A stretch of DNA of 64,000 nt, taken from Blepharisma stoltei (Eukaryota; Ciliophora; Heterotrichea; Heterotrichida; Blepharismidae). The stretch covers positions 496,001 through 560,000 of the forward strand of contig CAJZBQ010000002.1 of assembly GCA_914767885.1 (NCBI GenBank), given 5' to 3'. Below are positions 43,094 to 55,960 of the stretch, in pieces (within the stretch, counting starts at the first letter, position 1; the number at the start of each line of letters is the position of its first letter). Position numbers and translations under genes: made by a program. Below the pieces are notes generated by a model that saw nothing but the letters and a program-made list of their open reading frames with translations, made no database searches and was not told the DNA's origin.

Positions 43094-45222
43094 ATGGAAA
43101 ACAACGAAGACACAACTCCTAATATAAGGCATATGTATAATTTTACACATGAGAAAGCAGGAATGCAAGGACTTGATCGAGAGCAGATTGATAAAATAAT
43201 TTATGAGACCTCAAAAAACTCAGAACATTATAAGCATGAACAGCAAAAAACTGAACAGATTTTGAAGAAAACACATCAAATGAAAATTGAAATAGAGAAA
43301 TATAAAGAAATGGGACATGAGTTTTTAGCTAGAGCAGAAGCTAATGTAAATCATTTGGTGGAAAGTATTGAAAAAAGCAGGGTTATGACTGAAACTTGGC
43401 TTCATATTGATATGGATATGTTTTATGCATCGGTTGAAATTAGAGATAACCCTGAACTAGCTGACAAGCCGATTGCAGTTGGAGGACTTTCTATGATTTC
43501 TACAGCTAATTATATAGCTAGAAGGTTTGGGGTGCGCAGCGCTATGCCTGGATTCATCGGGCAAAAATTGTGCCCAGACCTGATTTTTGTTAAGCACAAT
43601 TTTGGCAAATATCAAACTGAAGGACAAAAAATCAGAGAAATTTTTAAAGATTACGACCCTGAATTTGAAAGCATGGGATTAGATGAAGCCTATTTATGAA
43701 TAACTCCTATTCTTGATGCTAGAGGCATTAATAATGATGAAGGCCGCCAAGTAATAGCATCTGAAATAAGGGCAACAAATAGATTAGATTATGCTAGGTA
43801 ATTAAGGTCCTTACTTCATACAGATGGCATTTTGTGTGGTGCTAGCCGCTATCCTTCGCTCCGTGCTGGTATTGCTCCCTTTTTAGAGTCCTTGACTGCC
43901 TTGTTATCTAGCTTGTCTTCCCTTTTTTTCACTCTTATGGAAAAATACTCAATCGCTTCTGCGATTAGGGGCAGACTAACAAAGCAGCTTGAACAGATTA
44001 TCCCCATTTCAGGCCTCCGCTGGCTCGGTGCTGCTATCAATAAGAAGTCAGAACTAACTGTTCATTAGATTAGGCTGCAAGCTAGCGGATTTATGCATAA
44101 GTCCTTTGCTGGAGGGCTCCAGATCTTGCTTTGCCAACTCCTGGCTCTAAAAAGAAATGTCGGATATACATCGGTAACTACCACATGTGAGGATGGGTCG
44201 GACATTATCGCCATTTTATGTATATAAATAAGTGCAAAAAAATTTATGAAAAAACTCAACTAACTGCGTCAGCTGGTATTGCCTGTAATAAAATGCTAGC
44301 GAAAATCGCAAGTGACGCCAATAAGCCTAACGGGCAATTTTATCTCCCCCCAGATAGAGACACAATAATAAACTATCTCCAGAACCAAAACATCAGAAAA
44401 ATCCCCGGCATTGGTAAAGTCCAAGAAAAGATACTCAATGAATTGGGCGTAAAAACTTGCGCTGACATTTTAAGACTAAAGCTGGAGCTGAGTTTTGTTT
44501 ATAATGAATCTTTAAATTTCTTTATTAGAGCAGCACTTGGAATAGGATCAGTGCACCATTCAGATGTATACGAAGACCAAAAAAGTATAAGTATTTCCAG
44601 GACTTTTAAAGCCACTAATGATATGTCGTTTATTGATTCAAAATTAAGGGATTTTTGTGAATCAATTTCAGAAGAATTAATTGAAAAAGATGCAGAATGT
44701 AAAACAGTTTCTGTGTTTGTGAAAACATATAAGTTTGAAAATACAAATAAATCTGAGACTTCAAAAAGGTTTATTCACAAAATAGATGACATTTATAATA
44801 TTGCTGCAAGACTTCTCGCAACAATAAAACCATTTGAGCCGATCCGGTTGCTTGGACTCCGGGCTTCTAATTTAGAATTCAGCCGAAGCAAACGAAAATC
44901 CATTGACAGCTACTGAAAAATCCAAGAATTTACCGCCCCAGAAATCTCCCCAGTCTCCACAAGTGAAAAGGAAGAGCCAAAAACGGACGAATCAAAAGAA
45001 GAATTTAAAGAAATAATGAAAGGAATTAAATTAATCCGCCAACAATGCCCTAAATGCCAAGAATGGTTCACCATGAGTGAATACCGCATGGAAATCCACA
45101 TAGGCGAATGCTCTCCAGAGAATTTCTCATTAAAGCGAAAAATCCCAGTCCAGCAGACAACAAAGAAAAAACTGAAAACAAACAATGGTGTAACTCTTGA
45201 TAAATTTTTTAGTAAGACTTAG
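43094..45222 (+). CDS. POLK: DNA polymerase kappa (Y-family translesion polymerase)
   Basis: N-clasp specific to kappa: HEKAGMQGLDREQIDKIIYE. Palm motifs DMDMFYASVE and MGLDEAYLW carry the metal-binding Asp/Glu; fingers FGVRSAMPGFI; TASAGIACNKMLAKIASD; helix-hairpin-helix IPGIGKVQEKILNELGV; little-finger region FKATNDMSF. C-terminal UBZ-like finger CPKC...HIGEC and a PIP-box-like end (TLDKFF). A 422-bp insert (43801-44222) is removed to join DYARY-INKCKKIYEKT. About 565 residues. Bypasses minor-groove lesions in the nucleus. The stop lies 11 bp from the converging eL34 stop. Confidence 0.93.
43801..44222. mobile_element. SINE-like insert acting as IES in POLK
   Basis: TA at 43799-43800 and 44221-44222 give the only in-frame join. 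GC-richer interior; near each end an ATGGC/GCCAT word shared with other inserts. No long TSD seen. Confidence 0.75.
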
Positions 45223-45233
45223 TTAATAAATTC

Positions 45234-45572
45234 TTACTTGGCCTTTTTTTGCTGTTGCATTTTCTTCTTGATGACCTTGACTTCTTCTGTAAGAAAAGCT
45301 CGAATAATTCTATCTTTGACGGTTTTATGGGACAATACTCCACCGTAGGCTCTGGAGACTGTTCTGTCTTTTTTGTTGATTCTTGAGTATTCTTTAGGTC
45401 TTAAGGCTGGGATACCTGCTAAGCGCTCTCCTGTTTCTTTGCAGTGTGGGCCTTTAGCGATTTTTTTAACGTAGTGAACAAGAAGACGGCCACCTGGTGT
45501 TTTGACTTGTCTGATCTTGTGGGACTTAGTGTGATATGGGCATCTTTTCCTAAGAATCACTCGTTTGACCAT
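45234..45572 (-). CDS. RPL34: Ribosomal protein eL34
   Basis: 112 residues, MVKRVILRKRCPYHTKSHK, with TPGGRLLVHYVKK, RPKEYSRINKK, VSRAYGGVLSH and the C-terminal DRIIRAFLTEE...KKAK of eukaryotic/archaeal L34e. Basic throughout, cytosolic 60S subunit. No intron. Two of the Cys of the zinc motif are absent, as in several protists. Confidence 0.95.
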   Translation of the reverse strand: MVKRVILRKRCPYHTKSHKIRQVKTPGGRLLVHYVKKIAKGPHCKETGERLAGIPALRPKEYSRINKKDRTVSRAYGGVLSHKTVKDRIIRAFLTEEVKVIKKKMQQQKKAK

Positions 45573-46292
45573 TTTATTAAGAAGATTATGTGATACAAGT
45601 ATAGCTTTATTTCTTCAATTAATTTAAACATATATGAAGATAAATATAAGCATTTTATATGCTTTTCGCCAAAAGTTTATAGATGCTAGTTAATAAGTTT
45701 ATATTCAGTGCCTTTATACCGTGAATTATTTTAATTTTCAATCATGACTCATTCAAATACTTTTATACGTTCATGATTGCAATAGTCTCTTTACTACCCC
45801 ATTAAATCAGACCAAAAGCATGTTTCAAGTCAAAGGGATGCTAAATTTTTTTTAAAATAAGAATTATATGATATATTTTTGAACTTTAGTTTATTTTGAC
45901 TTTAAAAAATTTAATCTATTCACTGTTTCTAAATTAAGATATTATGTACTATTTCATCTATAAATTTTTCGATTAAATTTTAAAAATTTTGTCCCAAATT
46001 TAAGTGAAGTATTTTTAACTTAAAAAATGAAATTTTATCAATATTTTGTTCTAATTTAAAAGGGTGGGGTTAATATCTTTCAAAAATATAAAATAAAGTC
46101 AGCAAAATACCATTTTCTGCACATATTTCAATTCTCCACAATATAAAAGTTCTATTCAAATATCACCAATCTTTAAAAAATCTAAATTATATGCATTTCA
46201 TTTTTCAATTGACCCTTCTAAAACCATCTGCACTTAATTAGTCCTAATAAGTAGCCCTTATTATTGGATTCATAATTTTTTGATAAACAGTT
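45573..46292. other. Divergent intergenic interval with one MITE
   Basis: 720 bp between the eL34 and SPEF2 starts. Holds a family 2 MITE (45794-46072); otherwise AT-rich with no gene seen. Confidence 0.5.
45794..46072. mobile_element. Family 2 MITE, degenerate
   Basis: Left ACTACCCCATTAAATCAGAC and right TTTTGTTCTAATTTAAAAGG-GTGGGGTTAA match the two ends of the intact copy at 55604. Confidence 0.5.
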
Positions 46293-49200
46293 ATGGCACA
46301 ACTCCTCGAAACTTGGTTGAACAGTGAAGTTGAACTTTCGAAAAAAGTAACCAACTTCGAAGAAGATTTTTCAAATGGCTACCTTCTCGGTGAGCTCCTC
46401 TACAAGTTCAATCAGCAGCCTGATTTTGATTGCTTTAAAGACAGGCACACACGAAACTATGTATTAAGCAATTTCACTCATATGATAGATGTCTTCAAGT
46501 CTCTTGGGGTGAAATTCGACACCAACATCATCAATGGCATCATCAAAAAAGAAAACGGGGCAGCCATCAAGCTACTCTATCAGCTGAAGATGGCCTTAGA
46601 AAAGACCTCCCCTCCAACAGATGTAACTTTACTAAAAAAAGGAAAACTAAACGAACAGCCTCCAGTCAAGAGTATAAGACCAGAACGTCCTCAATTTGAC
46701 GAGATGGAAAAGAAAAACACAGTGACAAGGCTTCAAAAAATGAATAGAGCTCAAAAAGAAGTCGATCTCGATAAAAAGATGGATAGATTCGCTCAATTTC
46801 AAATAAAAAGCGAAAAAAGAGCCCAGCAAGATAAAATCAATGAAGCTGCAAGAGAAATAAAATTAAAGGACGAAAAAAGAAAAGCTTTGATCAATAAATT
46901 ACAAAGAAATGCAGGGTTTATGGAGGACTGGGAGCAAAAAGGGGTTCAAGATTGGAATTATAACATGGAAATCAAGAAAAACAGAGAGAACATGGAGTTG
47001 ACATATAAATTAAAGCAGTTTCAGCATGCTAAAGACGTTGCAGATACAATGTATACCAAAGAAGTTAACGAAGAAATTAATGGGATCAACGAATTTGAAG
47101 CAAAAACTATGAAGGAGCATGGGATTTCAACGAAGCCTTATAAGGCAACACAAACGATGGCCCAAACTGTGTCCTATTTTAGGGGCTCAACGCCAGCTAC
47201 AATAACAACACAAGAAAGAGATATTAAACGCAGGACGATGGCAGCCAGGCTAAACCAGCTTGAAGTATCAGAGGAAGTTAATTACCGTCAAGACTTAGCT
47301 TTAAAAAAGCTAGACATTCTTTCTAATATAGAAGAAGATATAGCTAATGAAATATGAAAAGTTACTCATTATACAGAGCTTATGGTTGCTCATAGGAAAC
47401 TAAGAGAAACCAGATATGAAAGAAGACGTGAATACGACTCAGAAATTGCCCAGCTAAAAGAAAGAAAGATGCTAGAGAGATGAATTGATAATATGTGGAT
47501 TGAAGTAGAGCTAGAAGAAGCCAGAGCTCATCGGCTAGAGATTGATTTACAAGTTGAGCAGAGAAATGAGAAAGGAAAAGACATGGAAAACATGATTGAG
47601 CTGCTGCTTGGGATAACAGAAGAAGTCTATGCGTTCCAGCAAAATAAAAACTCAGAAGAACTTGACAAAAGATACTGGAATGAATGGGTTCATCTATTTA
47701 AAGATGGCTCAAATGTAATTGTTGGAAACAATGAAGCACTCAATATAAGAGAGCTTGATGATTATATTCTAGGAAAAGGACAATGGAATTATAACATCTC
47801 AGTTTTTAATTATAAATTTTCTGATGCTTTATTGAAACTGATTGACTGGAAATTTGACTCAGAGGTTGACAATAAAGGCAGCCTTTTGCCATGCCCTCCA
47901 ATCAAACTAGCTATGATAGGGTATCCTTATAGTGGGAAAAGCACTCATGCAGGCCGACTAAGAACAAGATATAATATAGACATCATAGAAGTAAAAGACA
48001 TAATTGCAAAAGCCAGTATTGATATTTTGCTTGAAGGCAAGACCTTAAGGGATGAAGACATTGTGAATTTAATTGTTGAAAAAATCATGATCTCTAATGA
48101 AGCTGGATGGATTTTAGTAGATTTTCCAACAAATTCAAGTCAGGCAAAGCTATTAGAAGAAGCTTTAACTAACTTTAAAGATCCTATTGAAAAAGAAAAA
48201 TCCCAAAAAGAAATAAATATTGAAAAAGTTTTAAAAATTGCTCCATTGGAATGCAAGCCTCCAGAAAATAAAGATTTGTATAAATCAGGACTGGACTATT
48301 TGATATGGCTTTGGGCTGATAAAAGAGAGTGCTTAAGACGGTCATTTGGTAGGAGAATTGACCCTAAGACCAATCTTCTTTATCATATTGAAGATGATGT
48401 CCCTACATTAAACGAATCTCCATTAGTAGAAAACTTACAGCCTGATGATAAAATAAACGAGCATAGAGGTGCGATTGTAGACCGAATGATTGCATTAGAT
48501 AGGCATACACATGAATTGACAGAGTGGCTTTGGCAATTTGGGAAAGACCAAAAATCGATTTTAGTAAACATTGATACGAATAAGCCAATAATGGAAAGCG
48601 GCGTAGAAATTGAAGAGCTTGTCGAAGAACTTATTCAAAAAAGGAGAGAATTAGATGAAAAGTTACAAAGAGAAGAAGAGGAAAGGAAGAAACAAGAAGA
48701 TGCAGTGGCACTTGAAGCACAGGAAGCCTTAGATAGAAAAAGGGAAAGTGCAGAAATGCTTAAAGAAGACCAAAGGGAGACTGCTCTATTTGAAGAGCCT
48801 TATCAAGATAAAACTTTCCCGGTTGTCCAAGAAAAGCCTGATGGCCTATGGGAATTTTGGGAAGTAATGCAAGACATTTATGTAGCAGCCCTGCTACAAG
48901 TTTTTGAACTTGAAAGGTATCAGCGAACGGACTCCACTCAGCATTTAAAGCAAATTCAAGAAGAATTTCTCGAATTTTTATATAGACCTTGTGAAAAGCA
49001 AGATTTACTAAACAAATTCCAAATGGACTTCAATCAGTTTTCAGATGAAAATCCGGATATGAGAGAAGACCAAGCCACAATAGCTGAGCTCCATCAAAGA
49101 ACTGAAGATTTATGCAACCAAATCTGGGACATCATTGAAAAGAGACAACTGGAAGCTGAAGAAGAACTGAAAGACATAAAAAATTGTGGCTGGCTTGAAG

Positions 49201-50228
49201 GTCAGTCTGATTTAATTATGAGACAAGTCCAAGCAATTCTTCAATCTGAATACCAGCGATATGGAGCTTCCATACAAGTTTTGACTGATTATTACGCAAC
49301 TCTAGAAAAAAGAAAACTGCCGAAATGTGAAATTCCTCAGATTGATTTGGTATTGGAAGGGCTAAATCCAAGTGAAACTATTGATAAATTATGTGATAGA
49401 ATTGCACAAACTCCACCATATGTGCCAGCTGCTGAAGAGGAAAAAGAGGTTAAAGATCCAAAGGCGAAAAAACCAGCACCTAAAGGGAAGAAGGAAGAAG
49501 AAAAGATCGAAAAAACTGAAATCCAGCTGGAAATGGAAGCAACGATTAAGAAAGAGCATGAAATTTTGCTATATAGAGTTGATCGAGCCAAAAATTGGGG
49601 TAAATCAAGGATAAAAGAATTAGAACAGGAAACGACCAAAATTTACCAAAGAATGGAAAAATGGATATATTCCGCTATTTTAGCAGAAAACAAAGCAGTA
49701 GACGAAATTTCTAACATAATCAGAAATTCTATAGAAAAACAGATAAAAATCCAGCCGCTTTTAGAGTTAAAGACTCTAGATGCAATAATCCACGAAAATA
49801 TAATAACCTTTGAAACAGTCCCTCCTCCGATTATACCTCCAAAAGAGCCAATTTCTCCCACAAAAATTTCAATGCCCCAGCTTCGATCTATAGTTGAAGA
49901 ATTTTTACAGTATCCTTTACTTATTAACGTAAATGTATTGGCAAATATAATTTTCAGAAGGAAGAAGCTAAGTGCTTTACTAGACAACGTGGACAGTCTT
50001 CCTGAAAAGTGGAGATTAAGGTCGTATGGAGAAATAATCGGATTAGTTAATACTTATGATAATGAACAAAGAGGGTTCTTAAAGTGGACTTCATTTTTAT
50101 CATATTTAATGCAAGAAGCACAAAATTCTCAAATAGAAGAAATAAGCCAATTAATCAAACAGAAAGCAAGCAATGATATTTTGGAAGCATGGGAAAAAGA
50201 ACTGACATCAAAAAAACAATTATCATAA
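46293..50228 (+). CDS. SPEF2: SPEF2 / CPC1 central-pair protein of cilia
   Basis: 1,311 residues in one exon with in-frame TGA Trp (e.g. 47355, 47480). N-terminal CH-like domain (1-110: FEEDFSNGYLLGELLYKFNQ, FTHMIDVFKSLGVKF), long coiled coils (~130-420), a divergent adenylate-kinase-like domain with P-loop AMIGYPYSGKSTHAGRLRT near 540 and a lid RRSFGRRIDP near 685, a Lys/Pro linker (KDPKAKKPAPKGKK, ~1050), and a C-terminal helical part. SPEF2/CPC1 builds the C1b projection of the axonemal central pair and controls beat frequency. Shorter than the human protein (C-terminal part missing). Confidence 0.9.
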
Positions 50229-50870
50229 ATAGTCATAATGCTAAATTTAATGTTAATGTTAATAAGAATACTCTTGCATAAGACCTATTCCTTGACCTTA
50301 ACTTGGACTGACTGCTTTGAGTAGCAGTAGGTAAGGTCAGCCTAAAACGCCAACCTATTTATGTCGCCTTGCCTCGTAGGACCTCTCTATATGCGCCAGC
50401 CTCAGTGGAGAACATCTCTCTTCACCTAGTTTCTCAAGCAACAAAGAACCCCTCTCACTGACCTCAGATTTAGGACGTAGTCCTACCCATAACTGCCATT
50501 TTATATTCTGATATCATAATATTTTATTTTAAAATAAAAAATAAAATTTTTATAATGTTTATTATAAAACCGATATTATTTTTTAACTTGTTAAGCTAGA
50601 ATGCAAAATTCCAAGTAAAACACAAAATTATTAATTTTATTCAGTGTAAATGGATAAGAAATCTTCGATTTTCTCAATAATTTATATAGCAGTTTAAAAT
50701 TTTTATAACATTTAGATTTTATAATTCTTAAATAAGCATTTCATAATATCATCTTTACATAAAGAAGGAAATCTTATTCTAAGTTTTCTGCAATGCGGAG
50801 TAATTTTTTAAATTTCCCTTTTTTATCAGTATGTATGAATATGACAGAAAAAAATGAAAAATTTTACTTA
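50229..50870. other. Intergenic with SINE-like insert
   Basis: 50265-50505 is GC-richer and alignable with 61200-61470 (shared CTTCAC/CTTCAAG, CTCTCACT, CTCAGATT-TAGG, ending GCCATTTTA/GACTTTTA). The rest is AT-rich with no gene. Confidence 0.5.
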
Positions 50871-51249
50871 CTCCCTCCCCCCTCCGTGATCGAACTAAAC
50901 CATTCGGAAAATGCCCATTTTTTGCCGAAAAACCCACCCTCCTTAAGCGAGCAAAAATTTATTTTAATAGAAAAATTTCTTATAGAAAAAATTTTGATAT
51001 ATAAGTGATAATTAATATAATGAAATCTCTAGCTAATTCTGTTTAATTTTAAACAAATCGAGCTTTAAAACACAAATTTAGCAAATTTAATTAATTTTTG
51101 CTTTCCAATTTTTCCAATTTGGAATTTTTTTAAATTTTAAACACAAATTTTACTATAAAATTTATATATATTTTAAAAAAAACAAACAAATTAACCCCCT
51201 TTGTGGGCGAATAAGATGTTTTTATTCGCTCGCGGAGGGAGGGGAGTTA
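50871..51249 (-). mobile_element. Family 1 MITE, 379 bp
   Basis: TTA at both ends; sits 14 bp upstream of the zinc-finger gene ATG, so excision would set the promoter/5' UTR of that gene. Confidence 0.85.
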
Positions 51250-51263
51250 CAATAATTTAAAAA

Positions 51264-51710
51264 ATGGAAGAAGATATCAAATATACCTGCTATTACTCCT
51301 GGTGTAGTCGTCAATTCAAGAACAAGTACAATTTAAAACGTCATATAAATACAAGACATCTATTTTTAAGATCTTTTACTTGCAATATCTGCCATAAACA
51401 GCTTGTTAGCAAGCAAAATCTTATTGAGCATAGGTTTATTCATTCAGGAGAAAGGCCTTACGTTTGTAAAGTCCCTGGATGTGGCAAGAAATACAGGCAG
51501 CTGTCTCAGTTGTCTTTGCATAGACGAATTCATAATCAGCTGCCTTTTACTATAGAAAATGGATGCATACAGCTAGAGCCTATAGATTTTAACGTAAGCC
51601 AAGAGAAAAATCACTTTTCTTGTGGAGAAAACTGAATGTTTGAGCTGCCCTACATTTCAGAAGAAAGAAAAAATGAACAAAATAACGCTCAGCTTAGTTT
51701 CTGTTGTTAA
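51264..51710 (+). CDS. Three-finger C2H2 zinc-finger protein
   Basis: 148 residues, ATG at 51264, TGA (51633) read as Trp. Fingers: C-x4-C (CYYSWC...HINTRH), CNICHKQLVSKQNLIEHRFIH, and CKVPGCGKKYRQLSQLSLHRRIH, with the classic HSGERPYVC linker of TFIIIA-type DNA-binding fingers. Likely a sequence-specific DNA-binding regulator. Confidence 0.88.
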
Positions 51711-53157
51711 AAGAAGAGAAAAAATCAATTTTAATATATATAAAACAATTTATCTGTTTAAAAATTTTGTTTAAATTAGTCCAGCTTAACTATAAAAAGT
51801 GGTAAGTGCTTATTTTCACTGATTAACAGAACAGATTGCATATTTAAAAAAAGGGCAGCATTTATTGCATATATTAAAAATCTAAGTAAAAAATTATTTA
51901 TGTCATTATAATAAAGAGATATTTTATTTCTTTAATCATAAAGCTTGAAGTTCTGCAGGAAAAGGCGTGAAAAAAACGAAAAGACAAATTTTTTTTTAAT
52001 TTAATAAAAATGAAGATTTACATAAAAGCGCTTTAAGAGTTTTAAAAAACCCTAAAAATCTATCTTTCTAAATAAATTCAGCATGTCATCTACATTTTTT
52101 CAATAAGTCTATTTCCATTTTCCATTTTACACAAAGTCGTTACAGCATGCTTTAAAAAGGGATTTGGATCTTTAAATTTTACAAAGAACCAAGTACACCA
52201 CATGAATATAAAGAAAAATCTTGCATTTATAGAAATTAGCTTTAAAAGTTATTTATTTCTTTTTACAAAAAAAACTGATACACTTTTTCCCCAGTTTTCA
52301 ATTTTGCTTGCTTTATGTTTTTTAGCTTCAAACTAATCAGAAATATATTTTTAGGCATCATCCTTCTTTTGTTTTTCTAAGTCTTGATATTTTTTCTGGA
52401 TCTACTAAGTTGATATAGCTTAATTGCTTTATTTAGATTGCAAATGTGAAAAATCTCTTTTGGAATTTGTTGGCGATTTATTTGCTCATAATCTTATAAG
52501 ATTTCCATCCTAAAACTTCAGACTTTCAATTTCTCATTAAAAATCTGTGCTTCCTCTTTTCGAATATTTGAGCAGAGCATTAATTGAGCAATAATCTATC
52601 TACCCATTATACTCAATGTACTCCATGTGAATTCATTAAGATTTATTAAAATAATCTATAGAAGTAGGAATTAGAATCCAGCCTTAGATATGTTTAATCG
52701 TTCTTGAGAGCTTAATATAATAAATTATTACTTCAAAGTAGCCGATAGAAAAGTATGTTTGTGACTTGATGAATATTGAAGCTCAGCTCCCTCATAGAGT
52801 AATCAGAAAAGCTATATCATTTATAATTCAAATTCATATACTAATATACAACTCTGTAACATATAGGAACACTTCTTTTTATAAATTCAATGAATTCCCT
52901 TTGCGACAGATTAGCTTTTTCCAAAACTAGTAGCACAAATTTCGAATGGAGCTTTGCTACTATAAATTTTATGTTTTTCAGAAAACGAATAAAATAATTT
53001 CAAAAGAGTCAAGTCAACTCTATGATAAATAGTTTTACCTCAAGACTTTGAATTATATGACTCAGGTTAAATTTTTAAAGCAGTAATTTTTAGGATCAAC
53101 TTATCATCTGAACTATTTCTATTATAAATTAACATTTATAATAAATATAATTGTGCA
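51711..53157. other. Long AT-rich interval, no gene seen
   Basis: About 1.45 kb. The part from ~52433 is the start of the segmental duplication repeated at 54968; the first 720 bp show no repeat, palindrome or coding pattern I can identify. Confidence 0.45.
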
Positions 53158-54127
53158 ATGATAATTTCAGGACTTTTTTTATTTCTTACGATAGCCAACT
53201 TCTTTATTTTGAAAAAATATTTTAAAAAAGTGAAAATTCGGCAAAGCTCCTATCAATTTTTAATCATGTTTTTAACGAATTACTTTTCCTTACTATATTT
53301 TGCAACCATTGATGAATGACTGACTAGCTCTTTTAAAGCCTGTGGCATGGAAGAATTAATTCCAAGTATACTTATTTCAATTACAAGCTGATTTACTTCA
53401 GCAAACCCTTCTTTCAGCAGCCAAAGTTTTTCACATCCCTATTATATCCTCTTTATTGCATATAACTTTGGCTTTTCACTCGCTGTCTATGCAACGAAAA
53501 AGCTTGGCAATCACAATTTGGCAATTTTATTATGACTTTCACTGTGCGTCATAAGCCTTCTTGCAGATTTATCTTGCATTACTGACTCATTATTGATATC
53601 TAATTCTTTATTTTGGCTTATTTTTGCATTTTTAAAATACATTGTAGCTTCATTAGCCATCCAGTTCTTTCATTTTTATAATTTTACAATTATGTATCAA
53701 TGGCATGAATTTGGGAAAAATTTTGATGTAAAATCAAAAACTATTCTTTATGGGCATAAGCTTGGAATAGTTATGATGCTAATAATTTAAAATGAGAATA
53801 GAGCTTATACGCATATTAATAGCAATTAAGGATAGCAAAAATGCTGAAATAAACTTTCTTAAACTAATTGAAATTTTAATTGTCTTGCTATCTTTCTTTA
53901 TTGCAACTAGCTGGACACTTGAAACTGTAGAAACTATGTGACCAAATATTTGGATTTTCAGAGAGGGCTATTATTTTTTAGTATCAAGAAGTATAGCGAG
54001 GCTCCTCAAAGATTTTGACGGCAAAATATGAGACCGAAGAGAATGTTGGCTCTCATTTTGCAATCAAATAGGTATATATACATACCTAAAGATTTTATGC
54101 TTGATTTATACTTTGAAGATTAATTAA
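53158..54127 (+). CDS. Multi-pass membrane protein, tandem family member 1 (two ORFs)
   Basis: ORF 53158-53790 (210 residues, ~6 helices: MIISGLFLFLTIANFFI, FLIMFLTNYFSLLYF, IPSILISITSWF...) and ORF 53792-54127 (111 residues: LIRILIAIKDSKNAEINFLK, ATSWTLETVETMW, FREGYYFLVSRSI). In member 4 the equivalents form one protein, so here a frame break around 53785 probably splits one gene. TGA is Trp throughout. Function unknown; no signal for a channel or receptor family. Confidence 0.5.
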
Positions 54128-54139
54128 ATTAGTCTCTAA

Positions 54140-54326
54140 CTCCCCTCCGGAGCAAACAAAATTTGTTCGATAACGAAGGAGTTTTTTTTTTCAAAATTCA
54201 ACCAAGTTTTACTGAAATTTCAGTATAATAATTATCACTTATATATCAAAATGATTTTTTTATTTTAACAAAATTTGCTCACTAAAAATAGGGATTTACC
54301 AATGGTTTGGTTGCTCACCTAGTGGT
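54140..54326 (+). mobile_element. Family 1 MITE, degenerate, in duplication copy 1
   Basis: TAA-CTCCCCTCCGGAGCAAAC..., AATAATTATCACTTATATATC core, CCAATGGTTTGGTTGCTCACC end. Same copy occurs at 57039, so it predates the duplication. Confidence 0.65.
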
Positions 54327-54859
54327 AAATATTAATTATTATTAAATCTTTTAATGTCTTCAGTCCAAAAGCCCCCAAAAATAGCTTCCATCTATAACTA
54401 GATGCTCGAAAAATTTATACCTAATTGAGCAAGGCTAACATAGCAATTAATGGAACTTTAAAGCAACGGGAAAAAATATATCTAATTGAATTGCTAACAA
54501 TAACGAATTTGAACTGTATTAATATATTGAAATAATGAATTTTTTAAGATTTAGTCCCCTCTTCATAATTCTTGAAATTAAATTTTCAATACTTGAAAAT
54601 AATTCTTAAATATTAAATAGTTAAAATTAATCAATATAATTAATAACTCTTTCATTAAATTTATAAATAAAATTACATTATTCTTTCAAATATTCAGATT
54701 TTTAAATTTTTTATATGTAATTTTGCTATATTTTGCTGTTAAACAGGCGCTTATACCTATATAAAGGTTTTAAGATGTGCGTATGCTTTATTTATTCTTC
54801 CATAATTTCTAATAGATAATAATCGTGCCATAAAATATAATCATACGAGAGCAAGCAGG

Positions 54860-54940
54860 ATGATTATTACAATTTTTGTAGTTTATGTTGCGATTTTAAC
54901 CAATCGCTTTTTCAATTTGCATATCATTGACACATCATAA
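54860..54940 (+). pseudogene. Truncated start of a family member
   Basis: MIITIFVVYVAILTNRFF and its ~300-bp upstream region match the start and promoter region of member 4 (59500), then stop at TAA where the second duplication copy begins. Confidence 0.65.
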
Positions 54941-55603
54941 TAAAATGGCTACGCACAGAATTGCGTTTATTTAGATTGCAAATGTGAGAAATCTCTTTTG
55001 GAGCTTGTTGGTATTTTATATGCTCATAATCTTATAAGATTTCCATCCTAAAACTTCAGACTTTCAATTTCTCATTAAAAATCTGTGCTTCCTCTTTTCA
55101 AATATTTGAGCAGAGCATTAATTGAGCAATAATCTATCTACCCATTATACTCAATATACTCCATGTAAATTCATTAAGATTTATTAAAATAATCTATAGA
55201 AGTAGGAATTAGAATCCAGCCTTAGATCTGTTTAATGCTCTTGACAGGCTTAATATAATAAATTATTACTTCAAAGTAGCCGATAGAAAAGTATGTTTGT
55301 GACTTGATGAATATTGAAGCTCAGCTCTCTCATAGAGTAATCAGAAAAGTTATTTTTTTTATAATTCAAATTCATACACTAATATACAACTCTGTAATAT
55401 ATAGGAAAACTTCTTTTTATAAATTCAATGAATTCCCTTTGCGACAGATTAGCTTTTTCCAAAACTAGTAGCACAAATTTCGAATGGAGCTTTGCTACTA
55501 TAAATTTTATGTTTTTCAGAAAACGAATAAAATAATTTCAAAAGAGTCAAGTCAACTCTATGATAAATAGTTTTACCTCAAGACTTTGAATTATAATGAC
55601 TCA

Positions 55604-55960
55604 CTCCCCCCCCCCCTTTAAATTGAAACAAAAATTTTGTTTTCAATTTAAAGGGGGGTTAAGAAAATTTTTTTATAAAACAATTTATATATAAAAATTT
55701 TTTCAGAGATAAAATTTTTATAGAAAATAAATTATATAAATTTAAAGAGACAATAAATTGAGTAATAGAGTTTAATTTCTAAATCTTATATGTTTGAAGC
55801 ATATTAAATAGGGTATTAACGTATTTACATATAAAAATAATGATTTTACCTATAAAATTTTCTATTATAATAAAATTTTGTTTCAATTTAAAGGGGGGGT
55901 AATTTCCCAAAAAAGTAGGATTTTTACCTATATTTTTGTTTCAATTTAAAGGGGGGGGAG
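55604..55960 (+). mobile_element. Family 2 MITE, intact, with TCA target duplication
   Basis: 357 bp. Ends CTCCCCC...TTTAAATTGAAACAAAA and complement ...GGGGGGAG; an inner hairpin repeats the word. TCA at 55601-55603 and 55961-55963; the paralogous empty site has a single TCA. The only copy here with a matched empty site. Confidence 0.92.

Larger units (their letters stand above)
52433..54550 (+). repeat. Segmental duplication, copy 1
   Basis: Matches 54968-57455 at ~95% from TTAGATTGCAAATGTGA to GAATTTTTTAAGATTTA. Copy 1 lacks the family 2 MITE present in copy 2 and so gives the empty site (GACTCAGGTTAAA near 53062). Confidence 0.92.

Noticed and set aside
54947-54990. Independent SINE at the duplication junction
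   Set aside because: Only the ATAAAATGGC word is present; no further SINE sequence, so I note the word but call no element.
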